From the NCBI GenBank assembly GCA_015680685.1, contig MNCI01020249.1:312807-376806 (forward strand): a stretch of DNA of 64,000 nucleotides. The letters are read 5' to 3'. The stretch is from Gnetum montanum. Its lineage: Eukaryota; Streptophyta; Gnetopsida; Gnetales; Gnetaceae. A model generated the notes under the pieces. The model searched no databases. It was not told the DNA's origin and was given only the letters and a program-made list of their open reading frames with translations. Shown here one piece after another: positions 58,841 to 64,000 of this stretch. The stretch's first letter is position 1; each line of letters opens with the position of its first letter. A program made the translations under genes and the position numbers.

Positions 58841-61800
58841 TCATGGGTTTTCTCTATTTGCATCGTCCTAGCTGCTTTCCTCTGCTTCATCTACTTGTGC
58901 ATCATCCTCCCTTGTGTTGACTTCTACTGGTGCCAGTTCTTCATTCCCTTCCTCTATGGGCCTTGCACCCTCATCTAAAGCCTGCATCGTAGGAATGAAG
59001 TAATCAATTAAGGCAAAAAATGCAAATTATAACATAGCATAAGCATCTACATCGTAAAGCAACTAACTCGAGAGGGGCCTACATCGGTCTCAAAGGGTAT
59101 CCAGTCTAGACCGAGCTTGAGGCAATGCCAAACCACCTCTATCATGATGTTCATCCAACGCCTGTTGCTAGGTTTAGCATTCACAACAACGGCTCTCTCC
59201 CTTTCTACAGTCGTCCATATTAGAGGTCTCGGGGAAAGGGAGGTAGTTGTGGTCTCTCCTATAGGAAGGTCCACTTTTAAGTCAAGAGATTCCATAAACT
59301 TCACCTGCTCTTTGAACTTAGCATAGGCCTCAAAAGCATTGATGGCATTCACGAATGCTTCATACGTGAATGCCTCCATAGTAGCATCTTTGTATAGTTT
59401 TTGATGGGTGTCATTCTCCAGTTTGTACATGTGTTTGTGGTTTCTCTGGGTTTACCCCCATTCGAAAACCTTGGCACTGATATCCTTCATGTATTGACAC
59501 TTTTGGCTCAGCAGGTCCATCTGCATTTGCTATTCAACTATCTCGTGAGTGGATTCAACGTTCTGATGTATGACAGTCCAAAATCTGGTGTAGCCGTCTA
59601 TAGCCTTGCACCAGTCTTCAGCATCAGGGTTACCATTTATGAGGAACTCGTTCCTTGACCTGAGATCATCTACCTCAATGACTAGGTTGGCTTCTCTTTG
59701 CTTAGCCCTTTGGACCTATTTCCATAGGTCTTCGTTGATGCGTTTATACTCTCATAGGGAGCGTGCCAAGTGTAAGATGCACTCATAAGCCTCATCGAAT
59801 GTGCAACGAGATACCTCGGTCATGTGAGGTGAGAGTGTAGGTACGATGCCAAATTTCACAGGTCATGCAGGGTCCCATTTGAGTTGAGAGGCTGCCTCGA
59901 CATGAAGAGCGTAGCAATTGCATTAGCATAGCAAAATCAACGAACTCAAAATTTTTAGTGTAACAACATAGGACCATTTGATACTAATACCTATCCACAT
60001 CACGGTCTACCTGCTGAAGGTGTCTGATCATGTCGTCGACTAGTCCCTGCACGAATGCAAACTTGTCAGGGATCTCGGTCCATTGTTCCACATGGATTAG
60101 AGGGGTTCCTACAGCATCAGCAGTAGCACCTATTACATGACTAAGCACATCAAAAATGGCCAGAATGAACTACAATAAGGTAGACGTATTGCAAAACTCA
60201 CCAGTGTCCAGCTGCAATCTTTCTTCTTGTTGATGCAAGATGATGGTGGTAGCTTCGATGGAGGGCCCTGCCAAGTCCATGTGAGCCCCTTCCTCATGCA
60301 TTGGTGCCTTTCCTTTTAGGAGACCAGCATCTTTTTTATTCAAGGGAGGTGCCTCTTCATTGATAAGAGGTTCCCTAATGACAAGAGCCCCTGCCCTAGA
60401 AATAGGAGCTCTCTTATTTTTGATTGGGGCCCTCTCCTCCAAAACTGGGGCCTCTGCATCATCATTTGTCACCCTCATCTTAAGGGTTAACACTTCTTCA
60501 TTGCCTTCTTCTTCTTCTTCTTCCTCTGATAGCAAAAAAACATGTTTGTATCAGTTCAAAAAAAAATTATCTCAAAGCAGATGCTACGCTACACTACATC
60601 GCCTAACGTAGCATAGCATAGCAAACAATAGCAAAGTAAGCATTACATGAAAGCATTTACCCATGGGGGGTTGCGTCCTTTACAACTTAAGCCGCTGTCT
60701 TCATCCCTCCTCTTCCTCTATGTGAAGGGTTTTCCTGGTTGGAGGAGGTCTCTTCCTTTGTAACTCTTTGGGCACAGTCTTAGCTATGAGAAGTTCCCCT
60801 TGTGTCACGCTATCAGCTATAGCAGGGGGCGTCTCTCCCACGCTATCCTGGCCGCAAATGCTGCGAGCCACTAGACCTTTGGTCATCACAGAAAACGACT
60901 CCTTGATCACTTTGGAAGATCTTAGGCTCGCATGGTCTGAAGGATCTGCTGAATCCATAGCTTGGAGATCTGGTTGCAATTTCGTAGAGCCCAGACTCCA
61001 TCCTCTTGAACCACCAAAAACTCTACGAAGCACTTTAGACAGCCTATGTAGAAGGCATAGTGTATGTTGGAGTGGTACTCTATTTTCTTATGGAGTTCTA
61101 AAATCTCAGCCTGCAAGCCCTTACATAGGAAGCTGGCCCAGTTGTAACAGGCTCCTTCTTCCATAACCTCCTGCATTATCCAGGCCTGCTTGAGCCCCAA
61201 GACCTTTCCTTGGGTAAGTAGTTGGGAGAATGCGCTAGCATGGAAGACTAGGTAAATCTCCATGGTAGGACCATCCTTAAGCTTATCCATGGGGAGACCT
61301 TTTTGCTCCTTAATGAGCCCCAACCACTCCTCAATATCCTTCTTCTGAAGGGTCAAATCCTTCTTGCGCCTCGACCCTATGGGAATGCCATCGGCAGGAA
61401 CACCAAACAGGTTCATAAACAGCTGGTCATTGATTTCAATGACCACTTGCATGCCTCGTATGTGTGTGTGAAAATGGCCCACCCTCTCAGAGAAGGAGTT
61501 GACCATGGAAAGCATCTCAGTGGCAAGAACACTCAAATTTGGGCCCATGAATAGATCCATAAGTCCCGTCTTTTGGACGTTCCTGACCAAGGAGTCCAAG
61601 GCCCTCTGGTGTAACTAGCACTGGCTCACTTCTACTTTTCCGCTTCTACTTCACCATATTTGAAGTAGATGTTTGCCCCCTGTGTCTCAGTGGTTACCAC
61701 TATAACCTCTTGGGACTTCTTTGCCCCTATAGCAATTTCAAAAAATGCACTTAGCATGACGATGCAAGAAATACAAGGATTGAAAAAACACCTGAGCATG

Positions 61801-62954
61801 TGACACTTACTGTTTAACCCATTGGGTCTATATGGTAATGGGAACAACGGGAGATCAACCATAGCTTCTTCAATTGTGATCGCCTTGAAGGGTTCTGCCC
61901 ACTCCTCATCCATCCAACCCTTCTCCTTGCATTGGTTATAGGGAACATAAAACATGCTTGGGTAGGTATGGTATTCTCCCCTGCACTAACTGATCACACC
62001 TACCCATAGGTTCTTAGCAGAAGAGAACTCCTGTAAGGTTAGCTGTGCTATGGCTAGCAGACCCGATGGGTCATGGACCACTTCATCATTGATAAAGAAC
62101 TTGGTGACAAACATATACTATTCGCATTCGGCCAACATGGCTAGCATTGCATAACATAGCGGAGCAAGGCTACAAAAATCACATGCCAGCACAATAGATA
62201 GTCCCATGTGGGTTTTGAAAGCACATCGCCATGTAGCGTGCGAGGAATAATGTGTTGTAGTGGTGGTAGTAGCTGTATTCGGGCATGTCCCAGATCCAGG
62301 CTAAATGCCTTAACCCTATTGAGCATTGGATGGATCCCTCTCCCTATGTGTTCATGATTGTCCTATCAGTAAAAAACCTAAGAATGCCCTAACTTGCCTT
62401 GGGCAATAGGGCTTCTGTTATACCAGATGCCTCCTCCTCCTCTAGGGAAGACTAAACAATCACACTGAAGTGATCGAGAAGGAATTGCAAGAAGTCCCAT
62501 GCCCCTTCCCTGAACTAGATCCCTTGCTCTTCCATACATATCTAGGGGGGAGGGGCATTGGCCAGAGGTCTGCTCACATGGCACATGACCCCTCTAATGT
62601 CCAAAATGATCATCCTAGGCCTTGGCCCCACCTTGCACGACATGATTAGCAAATGTTAACATCATACTTAAAGGCAATACATGCACAACATAGAAACTTC
62701 TAGCAGTTCATGTATATAGCGTAGCATAACCCTCCGCCTATACATAGCATAGCAAGGGCGTGAAAGCCTAGCATAGCAAGAACATGCGAATGAGCCTAGT
62801 GTAGAAACAAAGCAATTAACAACACACTCTAATAAAAAACGTGTTGCATTGCCGCATCATACATGGCCTAGCCCTCCCAAGGGTTTTATGTTACGACATG
62901 CTAGGGTCAAGCAACTTAAACTACCCCAACCCTCGTGGTTATGACAACCATGGC
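58841..62954 (-). pseudogene. Antisense multi-exon gene in element F, exon 1 lost
   Basis: The stop is read from 58841-58843. Exon 8 is at about 58841-58982. Exon 7 covers about 59080-59900, with KDATMEAFTYEAFVNAINAF. Exon 6 is about 60000-60125. Exon 5 (about 60200-60530) begins with a run of glutamates. Exon 4 runs to about 61725 and includes the longest uninterrupted stretch in any copy, 225 residues at 60922-61599 with VVIEINDQLFMNLFGVP. Exon 3 is about 61815-62100, preceded by a GTAAGTGTC donor. Exon 2 is about 62190-62634. Intron 1 is cut at 62955 by LTR H, so exon 1 and the promoter are gone. Confidence 0.72.
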
Positions 62955-63668
62955 TGTAACGATGAAAAACGTCGGCAGCTGGAAATACCGACCGAGATTC
63001 CGCGTACACAGTTTTTACCACGGATCTGCGCGAGGGCTAAGCTGGAAAACGAATCCGCGGTGCCCTGAACGGTCTTGTCGATCAGACAGGGACTTACGGG
63101 TTAGTAAAACAATGATAATTGTAGATCGACCGCAAAAACGGTGGGATGACGATGTGTGTGGACCACCGCGAAGATAACGCCGAAATGCCGAAAAGATGCA
63201 AATCGGGAGCAGAAAATCGTGCAATTTACGAAGATCAAAGATCTATGTTCCAATGCCAAATGGAATATGTGATTGGATGTATACAATGTTACAATGGGAG
63301 GAAATTCCCAACAAATTGAGTACAAAGATGAGCACAAAACAGCAAGAAAACTGTCTGGACAGAAAACCGGATCTACCTTTTGGACCAAGGCCTAGATGCA
63401 GAAATGGTCAAGCAATTTCCGTTCCGCTTCTCGGCTTCAGATAGATCTGCTGCTAGGAGCTCGTGCGTGCTGTGTTCTGTTGCTGCTGAAGAATGATGTC
63501 TGCGGCCAAGAGGTTGCTCTTGTTTCTCTGTTTCAGGGCGATAAGTTTCCCTTGCCCAGAAAATGCTCTTGTCCTCTTGGTCTCTGTCAAAGTGCTGAGC
63601 GCCCTGCTAACTGCTGGTTCCTCCTTTTTTTTTTAAAAAGTCTGTCCTTGTATATTTGTCAGTCGGAG

Positions 63669-63678
63669 TATTTATAGA
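63669..63678 (-). promoter_or_regulatory. TATA box of LTR H
   Basis: Minus strand CTATAAATAC, about 700 bp from the LTR end at 62955, resembling the CTATAAATACCCC of the main family. Confidence 0.65.
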
Positions 63679-63926
63679 CCACGACACGCGCAACCCTGAT
63701 GATGTGGGCCCGAATGTCGCAGATCCTGTTGGCGCGATTCTTTTAAGTCGAACTGCGACTATGCACAACACGCTCATCGAACTGCAACTACGCACAACAC
63801 GCTCGTTTGCATGCTGTGTGTGTAAAGAGCGGGCCCATGGACGTGTGTCGGTTGTGTTTGCGCTCATTCGCTTTATGTTGCATGTATGAACGTACTGACG
63901 TCAAAATGATAAGTTCAAGATTGTTT

Positions 63927-64000
63927 TACGCTCACCACGCAGCTGTGCGTGGCAAAGCGTAAATGTAACGTACGCTCACTACGCAGCCGTGCGTGGTGAA
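63927..64000 (-). repeat. Palindromic repeats in U3 of LTR H
   Basis: Two consecutive near-palindromes, each holding CCACGCA-gc-TGTGCGTGG or its variant, flanked by TACGCT and AGCGTA. The second continues to the window edge. Confidence 0.7.

Larger units (their letters stand above)
52520..62954 (+). mobile_element. Element F: Tat/Ogre-like retrotransposon, both ends lost, carrying insert G
   Basis: Gag from its middle (about 52525), gag-pro interrupted by G at 53798-56838, array 1 and the antisense gene on the minus strand. It ends at 62954, where LTR H starts. It shares long-unit array 1 and several antisense-exon features with D, so D and F look like one subfamily. Confidence 0.82.
62955..64000 (-). 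repeat. LTR H: minus-strand LTR of a second family, continuing beyond the window
   Basis: On the plus strand it starts TGTAACGATG right where the homology of F ends. The probable target sequence ATGGC precedes it (62950-62954). It has a minus-strand TATA box at 63669-63678, a U5 hairpin at 63063-63091 shared with the other family, a repeat in U3 (two units of about 29 bp at 63748-63805) and GC-rich palindromes at the right edge. CpG dinucleotides are visibly more frequent than in the neighbouring elements. It is either a 3' LTR or a solo LTR; its 5' end is not seen. Confidence 0.72.

Noticed and set aside
1-64000. tRNA or rRNA genes and intact host genes
   Set aside because: None was recognised on either strand. 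The only host-like sequences are the PPR and HSP70 fragments.

Overview
This is plant nuclear DNA from a repeat-rich, probably large genome. I see no intact host gene. Almost all of it is a stack of old, nested copies of one LTR-retrotransposon family, Ty3/Gypsy of the Tat/Ogre type. The family assignment rests on a gag with a CCHC-like finger, a retropepsin, a reverse transcriptase with a YVDD box, an RNase H followed by a second 'archaeal-type' RNase H, and an integrase with a GPY-type C-terminus. Every coding module carries stops or frameshifts, many of them CAG-to-TAG changes, as expected of long-silenced, methylated elements. No chloroplast, mitochondrial or bacterial features are seen. 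The species cannot be named from the sequence.

Layout. Element A (+) runs from before base 1 to 29928. Element B (+, 5965-22328, 5-bp target duplication CACAT) is the only copy with both LTRs, and it sits inside A. Element C (+, from 29929) is inserted in the 3' LTR of A. Element D (-, 39403 to about 52508) is inserted in C and is itself hit by a truncated LTR, E (+, 50642-51813). D meets a fifth copy, F (+, about 52520-62954), head to head with both 5' ends lost. F is split by a 3.04-kb insert, G (53798-56838, target duplication CCCCT), which carries fragments resembling host PPR and HSP70 genes plus a 513-base gap. F is cut at 62955 by a less decayed LTR of another family (H, -).

Element organisation. 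Reading the sense strand: 5' LTR (1.5-1.6 kb), PBS, leader with tandem repeats, gag-pro, hairpin array 1, a gene of about 4 kb on the OPPOSITE strand, hairpin array 2, pol (RT, RNase H, second RNase H, integrase), hairpin array 3, a tail with a possible membrane-protein ORF, PPT, 3' LTR. The antisense gene is the most unusual part. It recurs in all five copies at the same place. It has its own TATA-like box, a conserved ATG, about eight exons with mostly GT-AG introns, a coiled-coil exon, an acidic last exon and a conserved stop. I do not recognise the protein.

The three arrays mark the boundaries between the opposed transcription units. They share one unit: a 4-bp stem whose sequence covaries, a 6-nt loop, then TTAAACTAGCA. 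The LTRs carry clusters of GCTACGCTATGC-type palindromes and a U5 hairpin that is shared with the otherwise different LTR H. Two single-N positions (8662 and 39556) are flanked by direct duplicates and look like assembly joins.
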